A stretch of DNA of 64,000 nt from Myxococcus stipitatus (lineage in GTDB: Bacteria; Myxococcota; Myxococcia; Myxococcales; Myxococcaceae), in contig NZ_CP147913.1 of NCBI RefSeq assembly GCF_037414475.1, positions 2,170,001 to 2,234,000 of the forward strand. The letters run 5' to 3'. The notes beneath the pieces were generated by a model that searched no databases, was not told the DNA's origin, and saw nothing but the letters and a program-made list of their open reading frames with translations. A program made the translations under genes and the position numbers. Positions within the stretch are counted from its first letter, which is position 1. Each line of letters opens with the position of its first letter. This document shows positions 8,114 through 17,651 of the stretch, in pieces.

Positions 8114-11100
8114 ATGCCTCATGGTGGTGGAACGCGGAATCGCGGCGGAGTGGGTCGTCAGGCAGGTGCATCCCTGGTGTTGTTGCTGTACTGGACGCAG
8201 CTCCTCGCGAGCTGCGGGCCCGTAGGCGCCGCCCGCCTCGAAGAGGATGAGACACGCGCGCAGCGCAGGCTGGCACTCTCCATCCAGGCCCAGGACACCA
8301 GCCCGCTGGAGGTCCCCTCTGACACGTTGGTGCCGAGCCCTTCGGGCCCCTCCACCGCGACGACGCCCTACAGCGCCGATGTGACGAGCGATGGCGCGGC
8401 GACCGTGGCCATCCCGCTCTGGACTCCAGAGGGGCGCGCGGGAATCGAGCCCCACCTGGCATTGACCTACAACAGCCGAGGCCCCGATGGCCCGGTGGGA
8501 GTGGGCTTCAACCTGGTGGGCTTGTCCCAGGTGACGCACTGCCCTCGGACGCTCGTGCAGGATGGCGCCGCCCAGGCCGTGGACTTCGGCGCCCCGTGGG
8601 GCGATGCGCTCTACTGTCTGGACGGAGAGCGCCTCGTCCTCTTCACGACCTTCAACGCCGAGGGCCTGCCCGAGTTCCGCACCGAGCGCGAGTCCTACGC
8701 CAAGGTTGTCATCACCCGACAAGACGCGCAGGGGCGGCCGCGGACCTTCCGCGTCCATACCCGTGAAGGCCACATCCTGACCTTCGGCGAGACAGGCACC
8801 CGCACGGACGGCCTGCTGATGTCGACCACGGGCGCCCCCATGGTCTGGGCGCAGACCGTGCTGGAGGACCGGTCCGGCAACCAGATGGAAGTCTTCTACG
8901 AGGGCGCGCCCAGCCTCGCGGGAGCAGGCGCGTGGTCCCGCCCCGACCGGATTCTCTACACCCGCTTCGTCGCCCCCGTTGGCAGCGGAGAGACGGACGC
9001 CCCCGCGCGGCGCTCGGTGAAGTTCCGCTATGAGACGCGCCCCGACGTCTTCGTGGGATTCACCGCGGGAGACAAGCTGCGCCGGGACTTCCGCCTCTCC
9101 AGCCTCGAAATGCGCGGCCCCGACTCGAGCGGCGCTGACGCGTTGCTGCGCACCTATACCCTTCGCTACGAGAACCAGAGCATCACCAAGCGAAGCCTCC
9201 TGCGTGAAGTCCAGGAGTGTGATGGCCTTGGCACCTGCAAGCTCCCGGTCCAGTTCGACTGGGAGAAGGGCTCCTGGGAGTTCGAGGAGAAGGACGCGGG
9301 CGAAATCCAGGAGACGCTCACGGGTGGAGGGATTCACGCGTTCGGCCTGGGCGCGGGCCGCTTCGGGCTTGGGTATCTGTCCCAGTCCGTCAAGCTCCAG
9401 ACCGAGACGTGCGGACAATCACCGCAGTTCCCTTGCCAGCCGGGCTTCCCCTCATACAAGCGGGAGTACTGGCACGACGTGTTCCGCCTGCACGTGCAGA
9501 AGGACCCCGCTGTCGAGCAGTGGAGCATCGAACACCCGTACACGAACTCCACGTGGGATACCCTGACGTGCATCCCCCGGCCCGCGCTTCGTCCCGTGGT
9601 GGTGGACTGGGACGGGAATGGAAAGTCCAGCCTCGCGTCCCACGCGTGCCGCGCGAGCAGGTACACGGTGGAGTCCAGCCAAGGCCCCGTCGACATCCTG
9701 GAGTCTGAGTACGGCTATCCCCACAACGACCTGTATGACTCCGTCTGGGGGAGCTCTCGCAGCGTCTACTGGTTGGACATGGACGGCGATGGTCTCAACG
9801 ACATGGCCTACATCGGGACCCCGCCGACGGTGTCATCCTCGGACCGCGTGGGAGTCCGGCTGAATGCGGGGAACGTCCGCATGCATACCGCCACGCGGGT
9901 CTTCGCGCGGACGGACCTGGGCATCCGCACCGCGGACCTGGAGGGTGCCGGGCGCATGAGCCTGGTGGGCCCGACGGATAGCGACCCCACCTACCTGTGG
10001 GCCGTGAGCGCGCCGCCGGGGCAGAACGCGCTCGTCGAACTGCCGACACGGTTCAAGCGACCTTTCTGGTTCGGCGCGCAGTACGAGATTCCCGCCCACA
10101 GCTTTTTCGACTTCCTGGACGTCAACGGAGACGGGCTGGCGGACGCGGTCGCCCTGGGCAACGACGGAAGCACCTACTTCGCGCGCATGGAGGTGCAGCT
10201 CAACGACGGCAAGCGCGGCTTCGCCGACTCCACCGTCTTGCAGCACTTTCCCATCGCCGACCCCTTCATGGCGAAGCGGACGGGTGACTTCGACGGAGAC
10301 GGGCGGACGGACATCCTGCTCGTGATGTTGGACGGCTACGTGCGCATCCTCCTGGCGGGCTCTCAAGGCCAGTTCACGGACTTCAAGAACCTCGGGCTGA
10401 CGGCCGGTGAGGGCCTGAAGTGGATGCAGGTCGTGGACGTCAACGGAGATGGCTTGCTCGACATCACGCGCCGGGTGGGCAACCGGCTGCGCGTCTTCGT
10501 GCGCAAGCACGCCTCGGATGTCCTGACCCGGGTGCATGCGGGCACTCAGCTTCCGAGCGGGAATGGCTTGTCGGGGGTCAATCACCAATTCGAGTACAAG
10601 TACCTCTCGGACAAGTGCAACCCGGCGGTGACGAACTGCGACCCCTGGGTCTCGCCTCGCGTCTACTCGAGCACCGTCGTGGACGAGGCGGCGGTGAGGC
10701 AGGCCCCCGAGACGATGCGGGTCGTCCGTCGGCTCCACTTCAAGGTCAACGACGAGGTGGAACGCAGCTGGACCTATTCCTACAAGGATGGGCGCTACCA
10801 CGTCCGCGGGCATGGCTGGCTGGGGTTCGCCGAGCGCTCCCGGCTGGATGGAAGGACGTTCGAACTCACGACGACGACCTTCGACAACACGAGCTACCCG
10901 CTGTGCGCCAATCCGCTCGCGCAATGCCTGCCGGGCATGGCGCATCAGCCCATCAAGGAGGTGACGCTCACCCCGGTTGAGGTGGCCACGGGACTTCAGG
11001 AGCACCGGCGTCGCACGGTGGAGTGGAAGTACCAGGTGTCGACACTCGCCCCCGGCCGCTATCAGCGGTACGTGCGCGCGGTCTCCGAGAAGCTGGAGCT

Positions 11101-14100
11101 GGTCAAGCAGGGACAGCCCGTCACGCCGCTGGGTGAGTCGGAGCGCATCATCCAACTCGATGCGTACGGGAACACCGTCTCCAGCATCGCGCGAGTGCGG
11201 GATGCGAGCAGCACCGAGGAGATCTCCGTCCAGACGACGGGCATCGCGTTCAACGCGGCGCAGTGGGTCTCCTCCGGCGCCTGGACCACCACGCAGAGCT
11301 GGGCGAAGTGTGGCCCCACCGCGCCTGAGACGGGTTGCGGAGGAGGCGACCCCGCGTCGGCGCAGGTGACTCGCGTCACCTTCGACAGCCAGGGACGCCC
11401 GGCCATCCTGGAGCGGGAACCGGGCAGCCAGGGCGCGGCGGTGGCGCCGAACGTCAGCGACCTCTACCTGAAGACCACCTTCGTCTGGGGCGAGAAGGGC
11501 CAGATGACCACGGTGACGCGCGAGGGCGGTGGTCAGTCGCGCGTGGAGTCCACGGCCTATGACACGGTGGACCAGGTCCACCCGCGTCACACGGTGGACG
11601 CGGTGGGAGGCGTGACACGCTTCGCCTTCCATCCGGGCCTGGGGGTGCTGGCCCAGAGCGCGGACCCGAATGGAGTCCGGACGCGGTACCAGTACGACGG
11701 CTTTGGCCGGGTGAGGAAGTCAGCGCCCTCCTACAAGGCTCCCGCGGAGGTCTGCGACCGGACCGCCACCCAGACTGACTATGAGTGGGACGGGAACCTG
11801 CCCCGCGTCCGCACCACGGTGCTCAACCGAGACAATGCGCCCAACCTCGCGTGCGACCGGCCCGACAGCCTTCCCGGGGAGATTCTGACGTCGACCGTTG
11901 TCCGATTGGATGCCTTGGGCCGCCCCACGCAGACGTCGACCCAGGACACGACCCTGGTCCGGACCTATGAAGACTTCCGGTACGACGTCTACGGCAACCT
12001 GTCGAAGCACTATCTGCCCAGGCTCCAGGCGGAGATTCCCGAGCTCGCGCCGGCGCTCATCACCACCACGCATGACAACTTGCGGCGGCGCCTCTCGCGG
12101 CAGCTTCCGGACCAGGGCTCCACGTCGGCCTCCTACACCGTGGCCCCCTACCGGAACTCCACGACGGTGACGAACGCGGATGGACGAAAGACGCAGCGCA
12201 CCGCCGATCACCGAGGATTGCTGCTGGAGAGCCGGGACGGTGTGGGCACCTCGTTCGAGGCCACCACGACGTACCAGTACGGAGCCTTCAACCGCCTGGT
12301 GAGTGTCACGGACGCGATGGGCGGCACCATCACCACCACGTTCGACAAGCTGGGGCAGCCGGTGCGCACCCAGGACCCGAATGCGGGCGTCCGGCTGCGG
12401 GCCTACAACGCCTTCGGTGAGCTCAAATGGGAGGCGGATGGGGAAGACACTGACTCGGCCCGCCACGTCACCACGCTCACCCTCGATGCGCTGGGCCGCG
12501 CGACTCAATCGCAGACACTGAAAGCGGGCGCATTGAAGGAGCGCGCGACCTTCGTCTGGGACACGTCGCTCCATGGCCATGGGAGACTGGCCAGCACGAC
12601 GACGGAGGCGCCGGGCACGCCGACCGTCACGACGGTGTATTCCTATGACGCCCTGGGCCGGCAGACGACGCTGGCGCAGCAGGTGGACACTGGACCGATT
12701 CTGACGCTCACCCAGACCTTCGATTCCCTGGGCCGGATGGCCACCCTGGCCTATCCGCCCACGAGCGATGGGCGGCAGTTCAAGCTCAAGTATGAGTACA
12801 CGCCCCGGAGCGAGTTGCTCGCGGTCAAGGACGCGGACTCGGGGCAGGTCTACTGGACGGCGCTGGAGCGCGACGTCTATCGGCAGGTGACGCGTGAGCG
12901 ATTCGGAGACCAGGTCACCCGCACGCGGCGATACGACGTGATGGGGCGGCTGCGCTACCTCGACGCCAACCGGGGAAGCACCAACGTCCAGCGGCTCATC
13001 TACGAGTACTCGAAGGGCGGGAACCTCCAGGCACAGCACGACCACGTTCAACGGTCGACCGAGCAGTTCACGTACGACGCGCTGGACAGACTCGATAGCT
13101 GGACGCTGTATCAGCAGTTCAACCGTTGCGTGACGTCCACGTCGACCTTCGCCTACGACGCGGTCGGCAATCTCCGGGAGCGCAACGTCGTCTGGGGCCT
13201 GGGAACCTCGGCGAGCTATTCATACAGCGAGGCCGGCGCCACGGGTGGCCCCCACGCCGTGAAGCGCGCCACCTGGGGCGGCACACAGCAGACGTTCGGC
13301 TATGACCGGAGAGGCAACCAGAACATCACCCGGAACGCCCAGACGGGCGCGGTGGTCCGAACGTCTGAGTATACCCTGTCGAACCTCCCCTCTCGCATCA
13401 CCGAGGGGGCCGTGGACATGCGCCTGGCCTACACAGGCTCGGGGACCCGCGCGCTCAAGCGGACCACGCAGGGAGGGACTCCCTACGAGGTCATCTACCT
13501 GGGTGGGCTGTATCAGCGCCGCAATGGAACGACGCATGTCTATATGGTGCCAGGCGCGGATGGACTGGCCGCGGAGGTCCAGCGAGTGGACAACACCTCC
13601 TCGGAGCAGGTCCGCTATTTCCTGAAGGACCGGATGGGCAGCCCCGACACCGTGGTCGGCCCGGCGGGAGACGTGCTGGAGCGCCACAAGCACGACCCGT
13701 TCGGACAGCGTCGCGACAGCGTCAACCTGACACAGGACGCGACGACGCCGTTGTCTGGAGGCCGGGTCAGCTACACGGGACACGAGCTGGATGACGAGAT
13801 GGGGCTCGTGAACATGCGTGGCCGGATGTACGACCCGCGGCTGGGTCGCTTCCTGAGCCCTGACCCCGTGGTCGGAAACTCGGGCGCGAGCCAGACCCTC
13901 AACGCGTACTCCTACGTCATCAACAACCCGATGCGGTACACGGACCCGTCGGGGCTCTATCCCAGCTACGTGTCGTCAACGTACGGCCCGGCCATCGGCG
14001 TGGGCGTGGGCATGAGCGTGGCGACCGGATTCCTTCCTTGGGTGCTCTCGAAGCTTCTAGGGTCGGGCACCACTTCCACCATGCGGATGCGGACCGACGA

Positions 14101-14929
14101 CGCGACCGTGTCCCCTTCGCGGCACACCGAGGACGCAGGTGGCGGAGTGGGCACGCAGGTCAACGAGAGTTCGGCGCCCCTGTGGCAATGGGAGTCCGCC
14201 GCCGAGATGGCCAATGACTGGGACAACGGCCCTCGCCAGGACTACTACAAGTGGCTCGCGAACGAGATCCAGCCCGGCATGTCGACCGGGTACATGGTGG
14301 ACCTGGCGTGTCTGACCATCGCGGTGGAAACCGGCGCGGGGACCATGAATCTGCTTCGCCTCGGCGAGGGCGCGGCGGATGGGTCCGTACGCGGGTACTT
14401 CGAGGACGCCATGCGGGCGCTGGCGCTGTATGGCACCCTCGCCCAGGGGCTCAGGCTGGCGGTTCCCTCCAGAGCCCCGGCCCCGACCACGCTCAATCAG
14501 GCGGGCAAGCCTGCCCTTGCCGCGGAAACCGGGGCCGCGAAGGTTCCGGTCCGAAGCGCCAAGGGGGGCCCGGATGTCCAAGAGGCACGCCTGTTTCGGG
14601 AGATCATCCGTGACAAGAAGAACCCAGAAACGCTTCAGGCGATTCTCAAGGAAGTGGACGATCTCACGCGGACAACGGACCTGGAGTACGCGGTGGTCTC
14701 CCACCGGGATGGCTCCCGTTGGATTGTCTATGGTGGCCGCGATGGAATCGGCTTCGACCCGAACGTCGTTCGACGAGTGCTACTCCATAGCCACCCACTC
14801 AAGACACCTGTGCGCGGGCCGTCGCCGGAGGACCGCATCATGTTGATGCTGTTCAATCAAACGAGGTCATACCTGCTCGAAGCGGACCTTCCGGCACCAG
14901 GAAACGTTTCAATGTTCAGGACGCAGTAG
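8114..14929 (+). CDS. SpvB/RHS-repeat lipoprotein, polymorphic toxin-like, 2271 aa, JAMM-like C-terminal domain
   Basis: Giant surface protein. The start at 8114 (MPHGGG) gives a lipoprotein signal with lipobox LASC near residue 34; the longer frame from 8033 would bury it. Order of parts: SpvB/TcdB N-terminal domain (SDGAATVAIPLWTPEG, ~90-105); four FG-GAP-like loops such as DMDGDGLNDMAYIG (nt ~9778, 10120, 10288, 10435); many YD/RHS repeats (YDALGRQTTL, YDVMGRLRYL, YDAVGNLRER); RHS core with YLGGLYQR, DPFGQRR, MYDPRLGRFLSPDP and YVINNPMRYTDPSG (nt ~13495-13965); a hydrophobic segment; and a variable tail with LLHSHP and PSPED, a JAMM/MPN-type HxHP...SxxD metal site. The tail should be the effector domain released from the RHS cage. 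The immunity candidate follows 40 nt later. Confidence 0.9.
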   Translation: MPHGGGTRNRGGVGRQAGASLVLLLYWTQLLASCGPVGAARLEEDETRAQRRLALSIQAQDTSPLEVPSDTLVPSPSGPSTATTPYSADVTSDGAATVAIPLWTPEGRAGIEPHLALTYNSRGPDGPVGVGFNLVGLSQVTHCPRTLVQDGAAQAVDFGAPWGDALYCLDGERLVLFTTFNAEGLPEFRTERESYAKVVITRQDAQGRPRTFRVHTREGHILTFGETGTRTDGLLMSTTGAPMVWAQTVLEDRSGNQMEVFYEGAPSLAGAGAWSRPDRILYTRFVAPVGSGETDAPARRSVKFRYETRPDVFVGFTAGDKLRRDFRLSSLEMRGPDSSGADALLRTYTLRYENQSITKRSLLREVQECDGLGTCKLPVQFDWEKGSWEFEEKDAGEIQETLTGGGIHAFGLGAGRFGLGYLSQSVKLQTETCGQSPQFPCQPGFPSYKREYWHDVFRLHVQKDPAVEQWSIEHPYTNSTWDTLTCIPRPALRPVVVDWDGNGKSSLASHACRASRYTVESSQGPVDILESEYGYPHNDLYDSVWGSSRSVYWLDMDGDGLNDMAYIGTPPTVSSSDRVGVRLNAGNVRMHTATRVFARTDLGIRTADLEGAGRMSLVGPTDSDPTYLWAVSAPPGQNALVELPTRFKRPFWFGAQYEIPAHSFFDFLDVNGDGLADAVALGNDGSTYFARMEVQLNDGKRGFADSTVLQHFPIADPFMAKRTGDFDGDGRTDILLVMLDGYVRILLAGSQGQFTDFKNLGLTAGEGLKWMQVVDVNGDGLLDITRRVGNRLRVFVRKHASDVLTRVHAGTQLPSGNGLSGVNHQFEYKYLSDKCNPAVTNCDPWVSPRVYSSTVVDEAAVRQAPETMRVVRRLHFKVNDEVERSWTYSYKDGRYHVRGHGWLGFAERSRLDGRTFELTTTTFDNTSYPLCANPLAQCLPGMAHQPIKEVTLTPVEVATGLQEHRRRTVEWKYQVSTLAPGRYQRYVRAVSEKLELVKQGQPVTPLGESERIIQLDAYGNTVSSIARVRDASSTEEISVQTTGIAFNAAQWVSSGAWTTTQSWAKCGPTAPETGCGGGDPASAQVTRVTFDSQGRPAILEREPGSQGAAVAPNVSDLYLKTTFVWGEKGQMTTVTREGGGQSRVESTAYDTVDQVHPRHTVDAVGGVTRFAFHPGLGVLAQSADPNGVRTRYQYDGFGRVRKSAPSYKAPAEVCDRTATQTDYEWDGNLPRVRTTVLNRDNAPNLACDRPDSLPGEILTSTVVRLDALGRPTQTSTQDTTLVRTYEDFRYDVYGNLSKHYLPRLQAEIPELAPALITTTHDNLRRRLSRQLPDQGSTSASYTVAPYRNSTTVTNADGRKTQRTADHRGLLLESRDGVGTSFEATTTYQYGAFNRLVSVTDAMGGTITTTFDKLGQPVRTQDPNAGVRLRAYNAFGELKWEADGEDTDSARHVTTLTLDALGRATQSQTLKAGALKERATFVWDTSLHGHGRLASTTTEAPGTPTVTTVYSYDALGRQTTLAQQVDTGPILTLTQTFDSLGRMATLAYPPTSDGRQFKLKYEYTPRSELLAVKDADSGQVYWTALERDVYRQVTRERFGDQVTRTRRYDVMGRLRYLDANRGSTNVQRLIYEYSKGGNLQAQHDHVQRSTEQFTYDALDRLDSWTLYQQFNRCVTSTSTFAYDAVGNLRERNVVWGLGTSASYSYSEAGATGGPHAVKRATWGGTQQTFGYDRRGNQNITRNAQTGAVVRTSEYTLSNLPSRITEGAVDMRLAYTGSGTRALKRTTQGGTPYEVIYLGGLYQRRNGTTHVYMVPGADGLAAEVQRVDNTSSEQVRYFLKDRMGSPDTVVGPAGDVLERHKHDPFGQRRDSVNLTQDATTPLSGGRVSYTGHELDDEMGLVNMRGRMYDPRLGRFLSPDPVVGNSGASQTLNAYSYVINNPMRYTDPSGLYPSYVSSTYGPAIGVGVGMSVATGFLPWVLSKLLGSGTTSTMRMRTDDATVSPSRHTEDAGGGVGTQVNESSAPLWQWESAAEMANDWDNGPRQDYYKWLANEIQPGMSTGYMVDLACLTIAVETGAGTMNLLRLGEGAADGSVRGYFEDAMRALALYGTLAQGLRLAVPSRAPAPTTLNQAGKPALAAETGAAKVPVRSAKGGPDVQEARLFREIIRDKKNPETLQAILKEVDDLTRTTDLEYAVVSHRDGSRWIVYGGRDGIGFDPNVVRRVLLHSHPLKTPVRGPSPEDRIMLMLFNQTRSYLLEADLPAPGNVSMFRTQ

Positions 14930-14969
14930 AGAACGGGCTGCGGCGGCAAGCGGTCTTGAATGGAGGCTC

Positions 14970-15545
14970 GTGACGGATATGGCACGTGAAACAGGTGGAG
15001 ACGGACGAGCACGGGAGCAGCGGGCGCTTCAGGTCCTTGACCATCCGGAAACGGCGATTCCGACCCAACGAGTCTCGCATCCAATGCTTCGCATCTGGGA
15101 GTACCCATGGCGAGGCAACTATCGCTCATGGCTGCTTTGGACCGCCGGGCGGAGACCAAACAATACGTTCCCGAGAGTCCGACGCGTCGTCTGGGATCGC
15201 ATGTCATCTGTGCCCGCCTCGCCAGAGAGTGCCCATGAACACGAGGGCGACGCAGCCGAGCCCCGGCTCCTGGTCACCGATGCGGACGTGCCTCGTGAGC
15301 CATGGAACCAACTCGTCGCGGAAGTGGAAGCGTTGCGCATTCCGGCATTCAACTTCGGCGAGTCCAGGGTGGGGACCGACGGCGTTCGCTACGGAGTTGA
15401 GTTCAAGAACTTCAGCCGGACCTTGCGTTTCGACTGGTGGTACAAGCCGCCCAAGGGCTGGGAGGAGTTCGCGGATTGGGTCACGAAAGCCATCGACCTG
15501 TTCGAGACAAGCCTTGCAGCCTCAGATACGGGCGAAGAGCGTTGA
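14970..15545 (+). CDS. Probable immunity protein for the RHS toxin, ~191 aa
   Basis: The gene sits 40 nt after the RHS stop on the same strand, the usual place for the cognate immunity gene. The protein is soluble, without signal peptide. The N-terminal ~80 residues are Arg/Trp rich and poorly ordered. The C-terminal ~90 residues look like a compact fold (PWNQLVAEVEALRIPAFN, YGVEFKNFSRTLRFDWWYK, WEEFADWVTKAIDLFE). I know no family name for it. Start is uncertain: GTG 14970 has GGAGG only 3 nt away, and ATG 14979 has the same GGAGG 12 nt away. The function is inferred from position. Confidence 0.6.
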   Translation: MTDMARETGGDGRAREQRALQVLDHPETAIPTQRVSHPMLRIWEYPWRGNYRSWLLWTAGRRPNNTFPRVRRVVWDRMSSVPASPESAHEHEGDAAEPRLLVTDADVPREPWNQLVAEVEALRIPAFNFGESRVGTDGVRYGVEFKNFSRTLRFDWWYKPPKGWEEFADWVTKAIDLFETSLAASDTGEER

Positions 15546-15585
15546 CGCGGTGCCCTGAGGGCCAGCGTTCGGTTCCTTTGCAGTC

Positions 15586-16932
15586 ATGATTCGATATTCA
15601 AGAGCGAGGTCGGTCGTGCGTCGTGAGTCGAAGTCCGGGTTGGCGGTGTTGGGCGCGGCCCTGGGATGCCTCTTCGCGCTGGTGGGCTCGCCCGCCCTCG
15701 CCATGTGCCCCAACCCTCCGCCTCCCCCCACCTCGTGCGTCAATGCGAATGGCTGTTTCGGGATGACGGAATGCATCGACTACCCGACGTGTGGTTCGTT
15801 CACGGGAGTCTCGAAGGTCTCGTGTACGGTCTGCGGAGTCCAAGGCCATGTCCGGTGTGACTCGGAGGGCGAACTCATCCCGGGCACGTGCTCGGCCTAC
15901 GGGCCGGAGAAGTGCGACGCGTGCGACAACGACGGCGACTCATTGATTGACGAAGGGCTGGATGGCGGTCCCCTGACAGGAGGCGCGTGTGATCCGCTCT
16001 CCAACGGATGTACGGGGACGCTCACCTGCAACGGGGGCCAGTTCCAGTGCGCCATCCCCGCCGGGACTCGCAGGGTGTGTGATGAGCCGAAGTATGGCTG
16101 CGAGAACGCCACCGCCGCGTGCCAGCCCGACGGGACCCATGGCCCCTGTCAGCCAGCCCTGACCACCCAGGAGAAATGCAATGGCTGTGACGACAACAGG
16201 GACGGCGTCGTCGACAACCTGCCCGGCCAGGGAACGGGGACACTGACGCAGGAGTGCCGGACCTCGGGGGGCACGTGCGCGGGCTCGGTGCAGACGTGCA
16301 TCGTCCAGAACACAGGCAGCGCATGGGGACAGTGTGTCGCGCCCCCGGAGGCTTGCAACGGCCTGGATGACGACTGTGATGGGAGCATCGATGAGGGAGA
16401 CGTCTGCGCGCTGTACTGCTCGTGCACCCCGACCACGTGCGCCGCCGAGGGGAAGAACTGCGGCTCCATCTCGGACGGCTGTGGTGAAACGCTGAGCTGC
16501 GGAACCTGCGGCTCGGGCCAGGCGTGCACCAACAACGTGTGCAGCTGCCAGCCGACGACCTGCGCGGCACAGGGGAAGAGCTGCGGCGTCATCCCGAACG
16601 GCTGCGGAGGAAGCCTGAGCTGTGGCCTCTGCAACGCAGGAGAGTCCTGCATCAACAATCAGTGCATCTGCCAGCCGACGACCTGCGCCGAGCAGGGAGC
16701 CACGTGTGGGGTCATCTTGGATGGTTGCGGCCAGACCCTGGACTGCGGCTTCTGCCCATCGGGCAAGACGTGTGGCCCAACCAATACCTGCATCACCGGG
16801 GTGACCTGCCCGCCAGGCCAGTACCTGTGCTGTGACCGGCAGACGTGCAGCCAGACCAAGTCCTGCCCGGAGGTGTCCTGTCAGCCAGGGGGGGGCGGTG
16901 GTGATACCTCCAAGACCCAGCCGAAACCTTAG
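15586..16932 (+). CDS. Secreted Cys-rich protein with MopE-type metal-binding motifs and three 41-residue repeats
   Basis: 448 aa with a signal peptide (GLAVLGAALGCLFALVGSPALA, cleavage near residue 40). The middle contains MopE-like metal-binding motifs: CDNDGDSLIDEG, CNGCDDNRDGVVDN and CNGLDDDCDGSIDEGD. The C-terminal third has three Cys-rich repeats beginning CSCTPTTC, CSCQPTTC and CICQPTTC, with six to seven cysteines each, then a CPPGQYLCCD segment and a Gly/Pro/Lys tail. Such proteins are exported by myxobacteria, and MopE itself binds copper in Methylococcus. Here metal binding is inferred. The gene follows the immunity candidate by 40 nt but need not belong to that locus. Confidence 0.8.
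   Translation: MIRYSRARSVVRRESKSGLAVLGAALGCLFALVGSPALAMCPNPPPPPTSCVNANGCFGMTECIDYPTCGSFTGVSKVSCTVCGVQGHVRCDSEGELIPGTCSAYGPEKCDACDNDGDSLIDEGLDGGPLTGGACDPLSNGCTGTLTCNGGQFQCAIPAGTRRVCDEPKYGCENATAACQPDGTHGPCQPALTTQEKCNGCDDNRDGVVDNLPGQGTGTLTQECRTSGGTCAGSVQTCIVQNTGSAWGQCVAPPEACNGLDDDCDGSIDEGDVCALYCSCTPTTCAAEGKNCGSISDGCGETLSCGTCGSGQACTNNVCSCQPTTCAAQGKSCGVIPNGCGGSLSCGLCNAGESCINNQCICQPTTCAEQGATCGVILDGCGQTLDCGFCPSGKTCGPTNTCITGVTCPPGQYLCCDRQTCSQTKSCPEVSCQPGGGGGDTSKTQPKP
16417..16785 (+). repeat. Three tandem 123-bp repeats encoding Cys-rich 41-residue units
   Basis: Units start at 16417, 16540 and 16663 with an exact 123-nt period. Conserved are the PTTCA start, CG near the middle, GCG..L.CG and the closing C..N.C. 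The copies differ at many third positions, so the expansion is old. Coding repeat, not CRISPR. Confidence 0.85.
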
Positions 16933-16974
16933 TCAGGCCCACTCCTTCAAGCGCCTTGCTTGATGGAGTCGACC

Positions 16975-17016
16975 GTGCCGGCAGCGAGGACGCGTGATAT
17001 CGCAAGCTGCCGGCAC
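16975..17016. terminator. 11-bp perfect inverted repeat between convergent genes
   Basis: GTGCCGGCAGC (16975-16985) pairs with GCTGCCGGCAC (17006-17016) across a 20-nt loop. It lies between the Cys-rich gene (plus, stop 16932) and the DUF3224 gene (minus, stop 17042), so a two-way terminator is likely, though there is no clear T tract on either side. Confidence 0.6.
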
Positions 17017-17041
17017 ACCCCGTTTCACAAGGGTGCGCCCG

Positions 17042-17560
17042 CTACGGCGCGTCCGCGAGCGCGTAGTCGAACTCGTAGGTGTGGTTGCCCTGCGCGTCGA
17101 TGTGAATCTGCATCGACCCTGTCAGCCCCTTGAGTTCGTCCGTGCCCGAATCCGGCACCACGCTGATGACCAGCGTCGGGACACCACGCGCCATCAGCCC
17201 CGAGTGCTGGATGACGAAGCTGCCCTTGCGTCCCTGCAACGTGCCGGTGACGCGCTCGAGCGCGACGTAGCCTCCTGACTGGTTCGCATCCATCGTCGCG
17301 AGCATCTGTCCCGAACCCGTCCCCTCCAACTCGCCGTGGTACTTCTTGTCGAGGGACATCCGGCCTACCGGGTACGCCGTCGGCTCCGCGTCCGGCGCCA
17401 TCGGCTTCACCTTGACGTCAAAAGGCCCCTTCACACGCTTCGTCATGTTCGCCTCGCTCCGAGTCTCTGTGGGAACCACCGACGCCTGGCTCCCCGTGCA
17501 TCCCTGAAACAGCACGGCGCCCAGCGTCCACGCCAGCCACTTCGTCCCCGCCTTCATCAT
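17042..17560 (-). CDS. DUF3224 domain lipoprotein, 172 aa
   Basis: The N-terminus is a lipoprotein signal with lipobox FQGC near residue 21. The mature part matches the DUF3224 pattern: KRVKGPFDVKVKPM at ~41-54, MSLDKKYHGELEGTGSGQML, then GGYVALERVTGTLQGRKGSF and GLMARGVPTLVISVVPDSGTDELKG, ending in IHIDAQGNHTYEFDYAL. These proteins form a small beta-barrel of lipocalin-like type; the ligand is unknown. Unlike most DUF3224 members it carries a lipid anchor. The gene diverges from an AraC-type regulator 91 nt away, which may control it. Confidence 0.85.
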   Translation of the reverse strand: MMKAGTKWLAWTLGAVLFQGCTGSQASVVPTETRSEANMTKRVKGPFDVKVKPMAPDAEPTAYPVGRMSLDKKYHGELEGTGSGQMLATMDANQSGGYVALERVTGTLQGRKGSFVIQHSGLMARGVPTLVISVVPDSGTDELKGLTGSMQIHIDAQGNHTYEFDYALADAP

Positions 17561-17651
17561 GGGTGGTCCCCTCTTCCAAGTGGCCCGTCAGATACGCGAG
17601 CCCTCGCGGGGCGGATTGCAAAAACGCGACACGCCGACACAATGCGCGGCG

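Noticed and set aside
16417..16785. Regular 123-bp repeats considered as CRISPR or satellite
   Set aside because: They are in frame, encode a Cys-rich unit and vary at third positions.
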